Origin: Flavobacteriaceae bacterium UBA4439
GTDB lineage: Bacteria; Bacteroidota; Bacteroidia; Flavobacteriales; Flavobacteriaceae
Length of the DNA: 64,000 bases
Assembly (NCBI GenBank): GCA_002390455.1
Contig: DGPN01000002.1
Location: forward strand, 1-64,000
Direction: 5' to 3'
Program-made: the position numbers and the translations under genes
Part shown: positions 9,356 to 17,745 of the stretch, piece by piece
Numbering within the stretch: the first letter of the stretch is position 1
How the letters are laid out: every line of letters begins with the position of its first letter
The notes under the pieces: generated by a model
What the model was told of the DNA's origin: nothing
Database searches by the model: none
The model's input: only the letters and a program-made list of their open reading frames with translations

Positions 9356-9891
9356 TGCGAATCATTTCCGGATCTCACAAAGGCAGAAGACTGACTGCCC
9401 CCAAAAAACTACCCGTTCGCCCTACTACCGACCGATCAAAAGAAGCTTTGTTCAATATACTTCAACACCAATACCATTGGGAAAATATGGCGGTTCTGGA
9501 TCTGTTTGCTGGAACTGGAAGCATCAGCTATGAATTTGGTTCTAGAGGAGTCAAAAACATCACCGCAGTAGATCAAAACAAGATGTGTCTTGATTTCATC
9601 CGTAAGACATCCGAATCTTTAGAGCTTTCTGTTCAGCTGACTCAGATGGATGCTTTAAAATATTTGTCTGTTGTAAAAATGCAATTCGATTTGATTTTTG
9701 CCGACCCTCCTTATGATTTGGGTACTCAACAATACATTGAGATCATTGAAAAGGTTTTTGACAATCAACTTTTAGAACAGCAAGGACTATTGATCCTAGA
9801 ACATAGTGATCAAGAGAAATTTGAACAACACCCAAAGTTCAGCCAATCCAGAAAATACGGCAGTAACGTATTTAGTTTTTTTGAAGAATAA
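9355..9891 (+). CDS. rsmD: 16S rRNA (guanine(966)-N2)-methyltransferase
   Basis: A 178-residue SAM-dependent methyltransferase that modifies G966 of 16S rRNA during 30S assembly. The N-terminal 'MRIISGSHKGRRL' is the RsmD signature. SAM-binding motif I is 'VLDLFAGTGSISYEF' near residue 47, and the catalytic 'DLIFADPPYDL' (the D/N-PPY motif for amino methylation) is near residue 117. The start codon overlaps the DUF3822 stop (TGATG). The stop codon abuts the T-run that ends the oppositely transcribed RNase P RNA. Confidence 0.95.
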   Translation: MRIISGSHKGRRLTAPKKLPVRPTTDRSKEALFNILQHQYHWENMAVLDLFAGTGSISYEFGSRGVKNITAVDQNKMCLDFIRKTSESLELSVQLTQMDALKYLSVVKMQFDLIFADPPYDLGTQQYIEIIEKVFDNQLLEQQGLLILEHSDQEKFEQHPKFSQSRKYGSNVFSFFEE

Positions 9892-9896
9892 AAAAA

Positions 9897-10187
9897 GGCA
9901 GGCCTGTAAGCCGGATTCTGTCGAGTCTTATTATTTATCTGGATGTTGTATTGCTACAACATTCTAGCCGCCTACCCAATTACATCGGACGAGCCGTCCT
10001 CAAGCGCAATCTTATTTGGCGTTGCACCGCATAGAGTTTACCTGATTTCACTACAGCCGAACTGTACTTGCTTTCTGTTGCACTGGTCCTATTCGCCTAG
10101 ACGAACGACGGGTGTTACCCGCTATACTGCTCTGTGGTGTCCGGACTTTCCTCTCTTGTAAACAAGAGCAATAAGACAGCCTGCCGA
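9897..10187 (-). ncRNA. rnpB: RNase P RNA (bacterial class A type)
   Basis: The catalytic RNA that matures tRNA 5' ends. Read on the minus strand, the 5' half has the universal 'GAGGAAAGTCCGG' (10156 down to 10144 region), which forms P4 with the 3' 'ACAGAATCCGGCTTA' (near 9920-9906). An internal 'CAGGTAAACTC' segment near 10043 also matches the conserved core. The ends pair as helix P1: GGCAGGC at the 5' end with GCCTGCC at the 3' end, followed by a T6 run (9896-9891) as terminator. The length of about 290 nt is short compared with E. coli (377) but usual for this phylum. End positions are within a few bases. Confidence 0.95.
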
Positions 10188-10190
10188 ATG

Positions 10191-10198
10191 CAAAGTTA
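10191..10198 (-). promoter_or_regulatory. -7 box of rnpB
   Basis: On the minus strand TAACTTTG matches TAnnTTTG and ends 5 nt before the first base of helix P1, which is where transcription should start. No TTG at -33 is clear. Confidence 0.6.
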
Positions 10199-10262
10199 GT
10201 CTTTTGTTGATAATTTAGGGTGAAATTGTTACTCGAGTCCGGCCGGGACATTTTTCAATTTT

Positions 10263-10270
10263 TATCTTTG
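10263..10270 (+). promoter_or_regulatory. Candidate -7 box for dnaX
   Basis: TATCTTTG fits TAnnTTTG and ends 17 bp before the dnaX ATG. No -33 TTG at standard spacing. Confidence 0.45.
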
Positions 10271-10287
10271 TTTATACACTACTAGAT

Positions 10288-11352
10288 ATGGAAACTTACA
10301 TTGTCTCGGCCTTAAAATATCGCCCTCAAACTTTTGAGGAAGTAGTGGGTCAAAAAGCCATTACCCAGACATTGGAAAACGCCATCGAAAAAAATCAATT
10401 GGCACAAGCCCTACTGTTTTGTGGTCCAAGAGGGGTAGGCAAAACCTCTTGTGCGCGTATTTTAGCTAAAAAAATCAACAGTCAAGGCAAAAACAATACT
10501 GATGACGATTTCGCTTTTAATATTTTTGAGTTAGACGCCGCCTCCAATAATTCTGTTGACGATATCCGCTCCCTAAACGAGCAAGTGAGAATACCTCCAC
10601 AAGTGGGTACCCATAAGATTTATATCATTGACGAGGTACACATGCTTTCCATAGGAGCCTTTAATGCTTTTCTCAAAACCTTGGAGGAACCCCCAAAGCA
10701 CGTCATTTTTATTCTGGCCACTACAGAAAAACAAAAGATCATCCCTACCATACTCTCTCGATGTCAAACTTATGATTTCAAGAGGATCAGTGTCAAAGAT
10801 TGCAAAGAACATTTACAAAAAATAGCAGAGGATCAAAAAATAGAATTTGAAGAGGAGGCTTTGGATTTGATCGCCCAAAAAGCAGACGGTGCGCTCAGAG
10901 ATGCGCTGTCCATCTATGACCGAATGGTCAGTTTTACCGACCGTAGTCTGACCGTAAAATCAGTGTCTGAAAACCTCAATGTACTGGATCATGAGACCTT
11001 TTTTTCCATTACAGCATTAATTCTAGACCATGATATCCCAGCACTACTGTTGGCTTTTGACGAATTGCTCCAAAAAGGATTCGATGAATTACAGTTCATT
11101 ACAGGATTGGGAACCCATTTCAGAAATTTGATGGTCAGCAAAGAAAATAAGACCCTTCATTTGCTCGAAGTCAGCAGTAGTACCGAGGAAAAGTTTAAGG
11201 AACAGACGGCCAAAGCACCACTGCCATTACTTTTAAATGCGATTGATTTGGCCAGTAAGTGTGAACTGGATTATAAAAATACCAAAAACAAAAGATTGTT
11301 GATTGAATTATGTCTCATGCAAATGGCCTCTCTCCTTTTCGGGGAAAAGTAA
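10288..11352 (+). CDS. dnaX: DNA polymerase III gamma/tau subunit, clamp-loader part (domains I-III)
   Basis: The motor subunit of the replicative clamp loader, read as 354 residues before a TAA at 11350-11352. Walker A 'CGPRGVGKTSCARIL' is near residue 46, 'ELDAASNNSVDDIR' near residue 80, Walker B/DExx 'IYIIDEVHMLS' near residue 112, and the SRC motif 'ILSRCQTYDF' near residue 153. Domain III ends close to the stop. The expected C-terminal continuation of the gene lies in the -1 frame immediately after (next entry). The short product would correspond to gamma, a functional clamp-loader ATPase in E. coli. Whether the break is programmed, a real mutation or a base-call error cannot be decided here. 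Confidence 0.93.
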   Translation: METYIVSALKYRPQTFEEVVGQKAITQTLENAIEKNQLAQALLFCGPRGVGKTSCARILAKKINSQGKNNTDDDFAFNIFELDAASNNSVDDIRSLNEQVRIPPQVGTHKIYIIDEVHMLSIGAFNAFLKTLEEPPKHVIFILATTEKQKIIPTILSRCQTYDFKRISVKDCKEHLQKIAEDQKIEFEEEALDLIAQKADGALRDALSIYDRMVSFTDRSLTVKSVSENLNVLDHETFFSITALILDHDIPALLLAFDELLQKGFDELQFITGLGTHFRNLMVSKENKTLHLLEVSSSTEEKFKEQTAKAPLPLLLNAIDLASKCELDYKNTKNKRLLIELCLMQMASLLFGEK

Positions 11353-12011
11353 ACCAATTTATCATCCCGCTGAGCCACTTTAAAGGGCGAAGCCCAGTGA
11401 CCTCCGTCCAGCAAGAGTCGGTAGTTGCAGAACCACCCGCTGAATATACACCCCCTAAAGAAAATCAAACGCAAAAGCAATCAACACCGCCAACACCAGA
11501 AAAAAAACAAGTTTATACTCCTCCCAAAATCAATATCGAATCTACAAGAGCAGCAGGTGTTTCCAGCCTATCCCTATCCAGTATTGGGTTAAAAAAAGAA
11601 GCAGAAAAAAGATTATCCTCCAAGAAAACTGCCGTTAATGAGGCCCAGGATAAATTCACCCAAGAGACCCTCTCGACACTTTGGAAGGCTTACAGTGAGA
11701 AAAAAAACAACCTAGGGGAAAACAATATCGCTGCCCTATTGGAAATGAGTCAACCTGAACTTTTAGGGGAACATAAAATACTATTGAAAACTTCGAGTTC
11801 CCTCAGTAAAGTTGAATTGACCAAAGAACTAACACCCCTTCTCGCCTACCTTAGTGAGGCTTTGAATAACTATAAAATCTCTTTCGAAATCAAGGTAGAA
11901 GCACAAAAAAATGAAGAATATGTTTATGGCGTTAAAGATAAATACGAATACCTAAAAAAAATAAACCCCGATATCGAAGTGCTAAAAAATGAATTTGATT
12001 TAGATCTTTAA
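11343..12011 (+). CDS. dnaX: DNA polymerase III tau, C-terminal part (in -1 frame)
   Basis: This frame continues dnaX after a -1 shift near 11341-11349 (run GGGGAAAAG). Its first residues after the shift, 'VNQFIIPLSHFKG', correspond to the normal domain III/IV junction of flavobacterial DnaX. A Pro/Gln/Thr-rich linker follows (about 60 residues), then a helical C-terminal domain ('ALLEMSQPELLGEHKILLKT') typical of the tau tail that contacts the polymerase core and DnaB. An ATG at 11310 exists in this frame, but it lies inside the domain III coding region and has no support as a start. miaE begins 9 bp after the stop. Confidence 0.85.
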   Translation, partial: GKVNQFIIPLSHFKGRSPVTSVQQESVVAEPPAEYTPPKENQTQKQSTPPTPEKKQVYTPPKINIESTRAAGVSSLSLSSIGLKKEAEKRLSSKKTAVNEAQDKFTQETLSTLWKAYSEKKNNLGENNIAALLEMSQPELLGEHKILLKTSSSLSKVELTKELTPLLAYLSEALNNYKISFEIKVEAQKNEEYVYGVKDKYEYLKKINPDIEVLKNEFDLDL

Positions 12012-12020
12012 AACACTGCC

Positions 12021-12605
12021 ATGCTTGGACTCAAACTTCCCACTGACCCACGTTGGGTGAACATCGTCGAAAAAAACATACACGAAATATTGACCGACCA
12101 TGCTTTTTGCGAACAAAAGGCAGCCAGTACTGCTATTTCATTAATCGTTAGATATCCTGAAGAAACGGATCTGGTTGAAGCCATGATTGCATTAGCACAG
12201 GAGGAATTGAGTCATTTTGAAATGGTTCACAAACTCATACGCGAAAGAGGATGGGTATTGGGAAGAGAACGCAAAGATGAATACGTTGGAGATCTACACA
12301 AGTTTTTCCCAAAGGGAGGAAGTCGAATGGATCAATTGGTTCATCAATTGCTTTACGCTGCTTTAATTGAAGCCAGAAGTTGTGAACGTTTCAGGCTGTT
12401 GTCGGAATCGATTGCCGATAAAGCACTCCAGAAATTTTACAAAAAGCTAATGATCAGTGAAGCCCATCACTATACCCTCTTTTTAAAACTGGCGCGTCAA
12501 TATGGTGAAGATGAAAAATTAGTCCATCAAAAATGGGAAGACTTGTTGGAGTTTGAAGCGCAACTGATGGCAAAACTGGGGAAAAAAGAAACGATGCACG
12601 GTTAG
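12021..12605 (+). CDS. miaE: tRNA-(ms2io6A)-hydroxylase
   Basis: A 194-residue ferritin-like di-iron monooxygenase that hydroxylates the isopentenyl group of ms2i6A37 in tRNAs reading UNN codons. The iron ligands are visible in helices: Glu near residue 37 ('HAFCEQKAA'), the ExxH of 'QEELSHFEMVH' near residue 69, Glu in 'ALIEARSCERF' near residue 117, and the ExxH of 'SEAHHYTLF' near residue 152. Length and N-terminal 'LGLKLPTDPRW' match the family. It follows dnaX closely (9 bp), so is probably co-transcribed. Confidence 0.95.
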   Translation: MLGLKLPTDPRWVNIVEKNIHEILTDHAFCEQKAASTAISLIVRYPEETDLVEAMIALAQEELSHFEMVHKLIRERGWVLGRERKDEYVGDLHKFFPKGGSRMDQLVHQLLYAALIEARSCERFRLLSESIADKALQKFYKKLMISEAHHYTLFLKLARQYGEDEKLVHQKWEDLLEFEAQLMAKLGKKETMHG

Positions 12606-12701
12606 GACTTACCTTTTACAATAAAAAAAGTATTAGTGGTATCAAGTTAGGATTTGAATTTTATTCTACTAATCTCCTAGGTTAAACATTACTTTCAATT
12701 A

Positions 12702-13052
12702 TTAAAAATATTTCCAAAAAAGCATCAATAACATTAAAAGTAAATTTAATATCATCAGCAGCACTAATAATACAGTCTTGAATAGGGCAATTTTAGTTTG
12801 AATAAAAATCAATATACTGTATACTATGACTGATGCAGTGGATAAATAAAAATTGATTTTAGTTAATACTTTATCCTCAAGAAAGTCGGGAAACAAACTG
12901 AAATAGAAGAGTTTAATATCAGGTATGGTATATTTATCTTTAAAAATATCCTTCAAATATTCCCACAAAAACAAATTACTCAATACCAAAATTGTAAAGG
13001 TAAAAGCGGACCAAAATATTATTTTCCTGAACATCTGAAATTTTATTTTCAT
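12702..13052 (-). CDS. Small membrane protein of unknown function (accessory)
   Basis: A 116-residue protein with about three hydrophobic segments: residues 10-28, about 69-86, and a strongly Leu/Met-rich C-terminal one (about 91-112). It has no motif I recognise. It is very AT-rich compared with the flanking core genes. Its ATG overlaps the stop of the recombinase remnant (13049-13348) as ATGA, so translation is probably coupled. It lies between the miaE and ppx genes in a patch with no core genes and looks like acquired cargo. Confidence 0.55.
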   Translation of the reverse strand: MKIKFQMFRKIIFWSAFTFTILVLSNLFLWEYLKDIFKDKYTIPDIKLFYFSLFPDFLEDKVLTKINFYLSTASVIVYSILIFIQTKIALFKTVLLVLLMILNLLLMLLMLFWKYF

Positions 13053-13348
13053 AATATTCCTGTTCTATAAGGTTGTCGATAAATAAAAAAAGACCAATTA
13101 GGAATTATAAACTTCCATCGATCAATGTTATTTGCCTCTAAATTCTTATTGATCAGTCCTGTAGGACTTTTTAAATTTTGAAAAGTTATGCGGCTTATAT
13201 AAGGCCCTGTTCTCTTTAAACGCCTGTGGCTGAGTAATATCTGAATAAAGGGAATATCGGTACCACAAACCCTTAACGGTAGATCACAACCGATATTTAC
13301 GATCTCTTTAAGGAAACAAATTCTGGGAAAAAGCCGTAAGCTTTTCAT
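13049..13348 (-). pseudogene. Internally deleted tyrosine recombinase (N-terminus joined to C-terminus)
   Basis: A 99-residue open frame. Its first bases and residues ('MKSLRLFP...KEI') match the short recombinase-like frame at 54415 ('MKSLQLLP...KEI'). Residues from about 28 on, 'GTDIPFIQILLSHRRLKRT' then 'PYISRI' and 'NLKSP', match the C-terminal end of Bacteroidota tyrosine recombinases (usual pattern GTDLRYIQxLLGH...KTTxIYTHI...IKSP), including a candidate Tyr nucleophile. The core-binding part and the catalytic Arg, Lys and HxxR are missing. I infer an internal deletion. It overlaps the membrane-protein start by 4 bp. Confidence 0.65.
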
Positions 13349-13602
13349 GGTAATAGTCTGATTTGGGTATCATAAAATAGAGATTTATTTTAAAAATCCA
13401 TTAGTGGGATAAATATATAATTCATTTAACATCAAGTCATTTGATATTTACTAAAATCAATAATTACAGCTCAGATCGGAGAAAAAGGATAATATAGGTA
13501 GTGTCTCTGCTGTTCGGTCTAGAGCAGTCGGTAGGCGTTTAAGAAACTTTGGTTTGAGGTCCATTTAAGATCTCATTGAACAAAGGGAAAAACCATGTAG
13601 GT
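13349..13602. other. Non-coding gap between recombinase remnant and ppx
   Basis: AT-rich, with no open frame, tRNA or clear promoter. The bases just before the remnant ('ACTATTACC' then ATG, minus strand) resemble the leaders of the copies at 54415 and 62724. A short CTGCT...AGCAG inverted repeat lies near 13507-13527, of unknown meaning. Confidence 0.4.
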
Positions 13603-14496
13603 TTAGACTTTTTTACGCTTATTCTTGTGCATGTACTTGATCATTCCATCCGAAAGTCCAAACTTGGGTACATAAATTCTTTGCCCTCCACTCCATTCCA
13701 ATGCTTTAAGATAGATTCTTGCTGCGGGAATGATTACATCTGCTCGGTCTGGATTCAGCTCAAATTTTACAATTCGATCCTCATAACTGAGTGACTCCAG
13801 TTCCAAAAAAATCTGATTGAGCTTGATGACCGACAAAGGTTTTCCCTCTTTAATGTTGGATAACTTGAAGAGCTTGTTGATGTTTCCACCCGACCCCATC
13901 AAGGTTATTTTGTGATAGGGTTTGGCATTTTTAATGATCCAATTTTTAATCGCTTCCCAAATTCTGTCATCCACCAGATTGTTGATCAGTCTAACAGTAC
14001 CGATTTTGAATGACTTAGAACAAACCCGTTTTCCTTCATTGATAATAGTGAATTCGGTACTCCCTCCCCCAACGTCAACGAAGAGAAAGGTTTTTTGGGT
14101 ATTTAAAAAATCAGATATCTTACTGTTGGAAATGATTTCGGCCTCTTTCCTTCCATCAATAATTTCTATTTTGATCCCAGTCATTTTTTTCACGCTTTCG
14201 ACAACGTCACTGCTGTTGTTAGCCTCTCTCAATGCAGAAGTTGCATACGCTTGGTAGTGAGAAACCCCATGAACTTTCATCAAAAGCTTGAAGGCTTTCA
14301 TTGCCCTGATCATCCGTTTGAGACTTTTTTTGGATATTTCACCCAAGGTAAAAGAGTCCTCTCCCAAACGTATAGGAGCCCTGACCAAAGCATTTTTTTG
14401 AAAGTGAACCGCTTCTTTGGTTTCGATGACATTTGAAATCAATAACCTCATGGCATTGGAACCAATATCAATTGCAGCAAACTTTTTAATCTTCAA
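13603..14496 (-). CDS. ppx: Exopolyphosphatase / Ppx-GppA family phosphatase
   Basis: A 297-residue ASKHA-fold phosphatase that removes terminal phosphates from polyphosphate (or pppGpp). Visible are the phosphate-1 motif 'AAIDIGSNAMRLLI' at residues 7-20, the phosphate-2 motif 'FVDVGGGSTEF' near residue 137, and the 'LMGSGGNINKL' adenosine-type loop near residue 200. It is the short form without the C-terminal HD-like domain, common in Bacteroidota. It is the last gene of the pyrR-ppx operon, 3 bp after ppk1, so synthesis and breakdown of polyphosphate are encoded side by side. Confidence 0.93.
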   Translation of the reverse strand: MKIKKFAAIDIGSNAMRLLISNVIETKEAVHFQKNALVRAPIRLGEDSFTLGEISKKSLKRMIRAMKAFKLLMKVHGVSHYQAYATSALREANNSSDVVESVKKMTGIKIEIIDGRKEAEIISNSKISDFLNTQKTFLFVDVGGGSTEFTIINEGKRVCSKSFKIGTVRLINNLVDDRIWEAIKNWIIKNAKPYHKITLMGSGGNINKLFKLSNIKEGKPLSVIKLNQIFLELESLSYEDRIVKFELNPDRADVIIPAARIYLKALEWSGGQRIYVPKFGLSDGMIKYMHKNKRKKV

Positions 14497-14499
14497 ATC

Positions 14500-16566
14500 C
14501 TATGAATTCAATTTGTTTTTAAAATATGCGTAAGTGGTCCATTGAGACCGTTGAGCGGTTTCTCCCGATTGCGGGAGTACCATTTTATTTTGTGGATTTT
14601 GATTTACAATTCTGGCTTTGGTATTATCCTTCCAAGAAAGGTTGAAAGTATCTAAGATTTGCTGTTGTAAATCTTCATCATAAACAGGACAGGCCACTTC
14701 CACCCTATTTTCGATATTTCGTGTCATAAAATCGGCGGAAGACAAGTATATTTTCTTATCTCCTGCATTTTCATAAATAAATACACGAGGATGTTCCAAA
14801 AACTTATCCACTACACTTATCACAGTAATGTTTTCACTCAAGCCTTTTACTCCGGGAATCAAACAACAAATACCCCTGACAATCATTTTGATCTTGACTC
14901 CAGCTTGACTGGCCTCATACAATTTATCTACCAAAGGATAATTTGTAATATTATTCAGTTTTAGGGAAATTCCGGAAGGAAGTCCTTTTTTGTGATTTTC
15001 AATTTCATTATCGATCAATTTGGATATGGTAGAAGCGGTATAATGAGGAGATACGATCAGGTGTTTGTACTTCTTGATTTTATAACTCACTTCAAGGAAA
15101 TTGAAGACTTTATTGACCTCTTTGAGTATTTTTTGATTGGAAGTAAATAGAGTGTAATCAGTATAAATCTTGGCTGTGGATTCATTAAAATTTCCAGTAC
15201 TGACAAAACCGTATCGTCTGTTTTTGTTTTTGTGCATCCTTTCGATGACACATATTTTGGAGTGGACTTTAAGTCCAGGAATTCCAAAAATTAATTGTAC
15301 CCCTGCGGCTTCGAGTTGTTCTGCGAAATTGATATTATTTTCCTCATCAAATCGAGCCTGAAGTTCGATTTGAACCAATACTTTTTTACCATTTTTTGCC
15401 GCATTGATCAGCGCACTGGCAATATGAGAGGCCTTTGACAATCGATAAATGGTAATTTTTATTGATTTGACCTTGGGGTCTAATGCTGCTTCCCTCAAAA
15501 ACTTGTTGACATAAGAAAAGTCCTGGTAGGGTGCATAGAGCAAATAATCTTTTTCATCAATCGCATCCAGTATGTTTTGCTCCAAACTGAGCCCTGGGAG
15601 GGGTAATGGAGGGAAAGAGGAATACAGTAAATCCGGGCGATCCAAACTGGGGAAATCCATATAGTCTCTGCGCTGGTGATACTTTCCTCCTGGAATGAGA
15701 CTGTCAGTAGAGGCTATATTGAGTTTTTCCATCACAAAGCGAAGGGTTGACTCCGATATTTCTTTGTCATAAACCAGTCGGACGGGATCACTGATCATTC
15801 GATCTTTTACACTGAGGGTTATTTTTTCAACATAACTAATGGATACATCTTCTTCCAAATCCAATTCGGCATCACGGGTGATTTTTAACATATGCGCCTG
15901 AATGGTTTTATATTTGAAAAAGCTGAAGATCATATGAAAATGGTAGCGAATCAAATCGTCCAACATCATTATGTATTGCTTTCCATCCTTGTTCTTTGGC
16001 AAAACCACAAATCTTTTAATGTCTTTGGGAATCTCGATCAGGGCATATATATTTTGATCTTCCGATTCCTCGTCAAGCGTCATGGTTATAATCAAAAAAG
16101 CCTTATTGGTTGATAAATCTTGCTCCCTGTTTTGGGATAAAATGATGGTAACCAATGCAGGGTTGACATTTTGAATAAAATAATTTTTTAAAAACTCCTC
16201 CTGCTCGGGTTTTACCTCATTTTGATCGATAAAAAAAATGTTTTCCCGCTCCATCTCTTTATAGATCCCGTTGAGGATTTTTAGGCTTTCATCCTGAAGA
16301 TCAATTACTTTATTGGTGATTTCTTTAAGCAATGCCTCTGCGCTTCTACCTGCAAAAACCCTTTTACCTGTTTTACTAGATTGGGCAATTCGTTTTACGG
16401 TGGCGTATCGCACCTGAAAAAATTCATCTAAATTGTTGGAGAAAATACCCAAAAAACGAAGGCGTTCCAAAAGGGGTACATTTTCATCATTGGCCTCTTG
16501 TAAAACGCGAGCGTTAAAGTCGAGCCAACTGATTTCTCTATTGATGTATTTGGGTGTTGTGCTCAT
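14500..16566 (-). CDS. ppk1: Polyphosphate kinase 1
   Basis: A 688-residue enzyme that polymerises the gamma-phosphate of ATP into polyphosphate. The N-terminal 'INREISWLDFNARVLQEA' is the PPK1 signature. The autophosphorylated histidine sits in 'PGLKVHSKICVIER' (HxK motif of the phospholipase-D-like fold) near residue 430, and the second HxK-like half is around 'HPRVFIYENAGDKKIY' near residue 590. The length is normal. It lies 5 bp after the SixA-like gene and 3 bp before ppx in the same operon. Confidence 0.96.
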   Translation of the reverse strand: MSTTPKYINREISWLDFNARVLQEANDENVPLLERLRFLGIFSNNLDEFFQVRYATVKRIAQSSKTGKRVFAGRSAEALLKEITNKVIDLQDESLKILNGIYKEMERENIFFIDQNEVKPEQEEFLKNYFIQNVNPALVTIILSQNREQDLSTNKAFLIITMTLDEESEDQNIYALIEIPKDIKRFVVLPKNKDGKQYIMMLDDLIRYHFHMIFSFFKYKTIQAHMLKITRDAELDLEEDVSISYVEKITLSVKDRMISDPVRLVYDKEISESTLRFVMEKLNIASTDSLIPGGKYHQRRDYMDFPSLDRPDLLYSSFPPLPLPGLSLEQNILDAIDEKDYLLYAPYQDFSYVNKFLREAALDPKVKSIKITIYRLSKASHIASALINAAKNGKKVLVQIELQARFDEENNINFAEQLEAAGVQLIFGIPGLKVHSKICVIERMHKNKNRRYGFVSTGNFNESTAKIYTDYTLFTSNQKILKEVNKVFNFLEVSYKIKKYKHLIVSPHYTASTISKLIDNEIENHKKGLPSGISLKLNNITNYPLVDKLYEASQAGVKIKMIVRGICCLIPGVKGLSENITVISVVDKFLEHPRVFIYENAGDKKIYLSSADFMTRNIENRVEVACPVYDEDLQQQILDTFNLSWKDNTKARIVNQNPQNKMVLPQSGETAQRSQWTTYAYFKNKLNS

Positions 16567-16571
16567 ATCCG

Positions 16572-17054
16572 TTAAACATTATTTTTTTTTTGACCCAATA
16601 CAACCTCGCCCTTGTATAGATTACTCCACTGATCTCCAACAAAAGTAATCTGAGCGCATCCAGCAGTCCTCAGGTGATTGATCCCTGCATCAGAAAAATG
16701 ATTGATCAACTCAGTGAAAGCAGGATTGTGTCCTACCAAAACCACTTTAGTCCACCGATCGTCCAAAGCATAAACATAGTCTATAACGCTAAAACCGGAA
16801 AAAGTATAAAGAGCGTTGTCAATCTTCAATTTTTCCAGCGGAAGATTCAATTCACGAATCATGATCATAGCGGTGTGCAGAGCCCTAATGGCAGGACTGG
16901 AAACGATAATCTCCGCTTTGTCAAAAAAGTCACTCTTTTGATGCGCAATCTTTTGGATTCTCTCCATACCCTCTGGAGAAAGCGGTCTATTGATGTCATC
17001 AACCAAATAAGCCCTGTTGGATTTAGCATGCCTTAAGACGACGAGTTCTTTCAT
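16572..17054 (-). CDS. SixA-like histidine phosphatase
   Basis: A 160-residue histidine phosphatase superfamily protein. The catalytic RHG-type motif is 'VLRHAKSNRA' at residues 6-15, and the second His is in 'LVGHNPAFTEL' near residue 108. It most resembles SixA, which dephosphorylates phosphohistidine in signalling proteins (in E. coli, the nitrogen PTS protein NPr). The target here is unknown. It lies between pdxH (3 bp) and ppk1 (5 bp), a usual flavobacterial arrangement, and a link to the histidine-phosphate intermediate of PPK1 is conceivable but only inferred. Confidence 0.85.
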   Translation of the reverse strand: MKELVVLRHAKSNRAYLVDDINRPLSPEGMERIQKIAHQKSDFFDKAEIIVSSPAIRALHTAMIMIRELNLPLEKLKIDNALYTFSGFSVIDYVYALDDRWTKVVLVGHNPAFTELINHFSDAGINHLRTAGCAQITFVGDQWSNLYKGEVVLGQKKNNV

Positions 17055-17057
17055 AGT

Positions 17058-17717
17058 TTAGGGAGCTAAACGTTTTGCTTTCCAATCAATACCATCCATA
17101 TAACAACATATTCTGTCGTGCAGGCGATTGGGACGACCTTGCCAAAATTCAATTTCATGGGGTCTTACCACTATGCCTCCCCAATGATCTGGACGGGGGA
17201 TTTCTGTATTTTCAAACTTTTTGTCTAAATGGAGTTGAAGGTCTTCGAGAAATTTTCGATCAGGGATGACTTCACTTTGAGGCGAGACATGGGCGCCTAA
17301 TTGGCTTCCCCTTGGACGAGTTTCAAAATATTGATCAGATTTATTTTCAGACAATTTTTCGGCTTCTCCTTTGATGATGATTTGACGCTCCAAACTTGGC
17401 CAATAGAATGATAATCCAACTTTGGGATGTTTTAAAAGGGATTTTCCCTTTTCACTATTGTAGTTGGTAAAAAACACAAATCCCTCCTCAGAAAAGTCCT
17501 TAAGCAATACAACTCTGGCTCGGGGAAAACCATCATCCCCTAGTGTGGTGAGACTCATTGCATTGGCCTCATCAATATCATCTGCCTCTTTGGCCTCATA
17601 AAACCAAGTTTGAAAAAACTGTAAGGGATTGTCTTTAACGTGATCGAGGTCTAAGGTTGCTTTGTCGTATGATTTGCGTAAATCAGCCAACTTAGGTTTT
17701 GTCTCTCTACTGCTCAT
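17058..17717 (-). CDS. pdxH: Pyridoxamine 5'-phosphate oxidase
   Basis: A 219-residue FMN enzyme that oxidises pyridoxine or pyridoxamine 5'-phosphate to PLP. Family features: 'FPRARVVLLKDF' near residue 69 (FMN binding), 'NYNSEKGKSL' near residue 88, 'FYWPSLERQIIIKGEAEKL' near residue 105, and the C-terminal 'EFWQGRPNRLHDR' near residue 192. The length is typical. It lies inside the pyrR-ppx operon, 28 bp after rnz; this is the largest gap in the operon. Confidence 0.96.
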   Translation of the reverse strand: MSSRETKPKLADLRKSYDKATLDLDHVKDNPLQFFQTWFYEAKEADDIDEANAMSLTTLGDDGFPRARVVLLKDFSEEGFVFFTNYNSEKGKSLLKHPKVGLSFYWPSLERQIIIKGEAEKLSENKSDQYFETRPRGSQLGAHVSPQSEVIPDRKFLEDLQLHLDKKFENTEIPRPDHWGGIVVRPHEIEFWQGRPNRLHDRICCYMDGIDWKAKRLAP

Positions 17718-17745
17718 AGAGCAAATTTACGATTATTCCCTCAGA

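Noticed and set aside
9943..10251. Two short frames across the RNase P RNA
   Set aside because: The region is fully explained by rnpB; the frames are chance openings in a structured RNA gene.
11310..11342. Independent start of the dnaX 3' part at ATG 11310
   Set aside because: The first residues are the out-of-frame reading of domain III; homology begins only after the shift at about 11343.
13440..13602. tRNA-like sequence in the gap before ppx
   Set aside because: A short CTGCT/AGCAG pairing and a TTTGAGGTCC stretch are present, but no acceptor stem or complete cloverleaf can be drawn.
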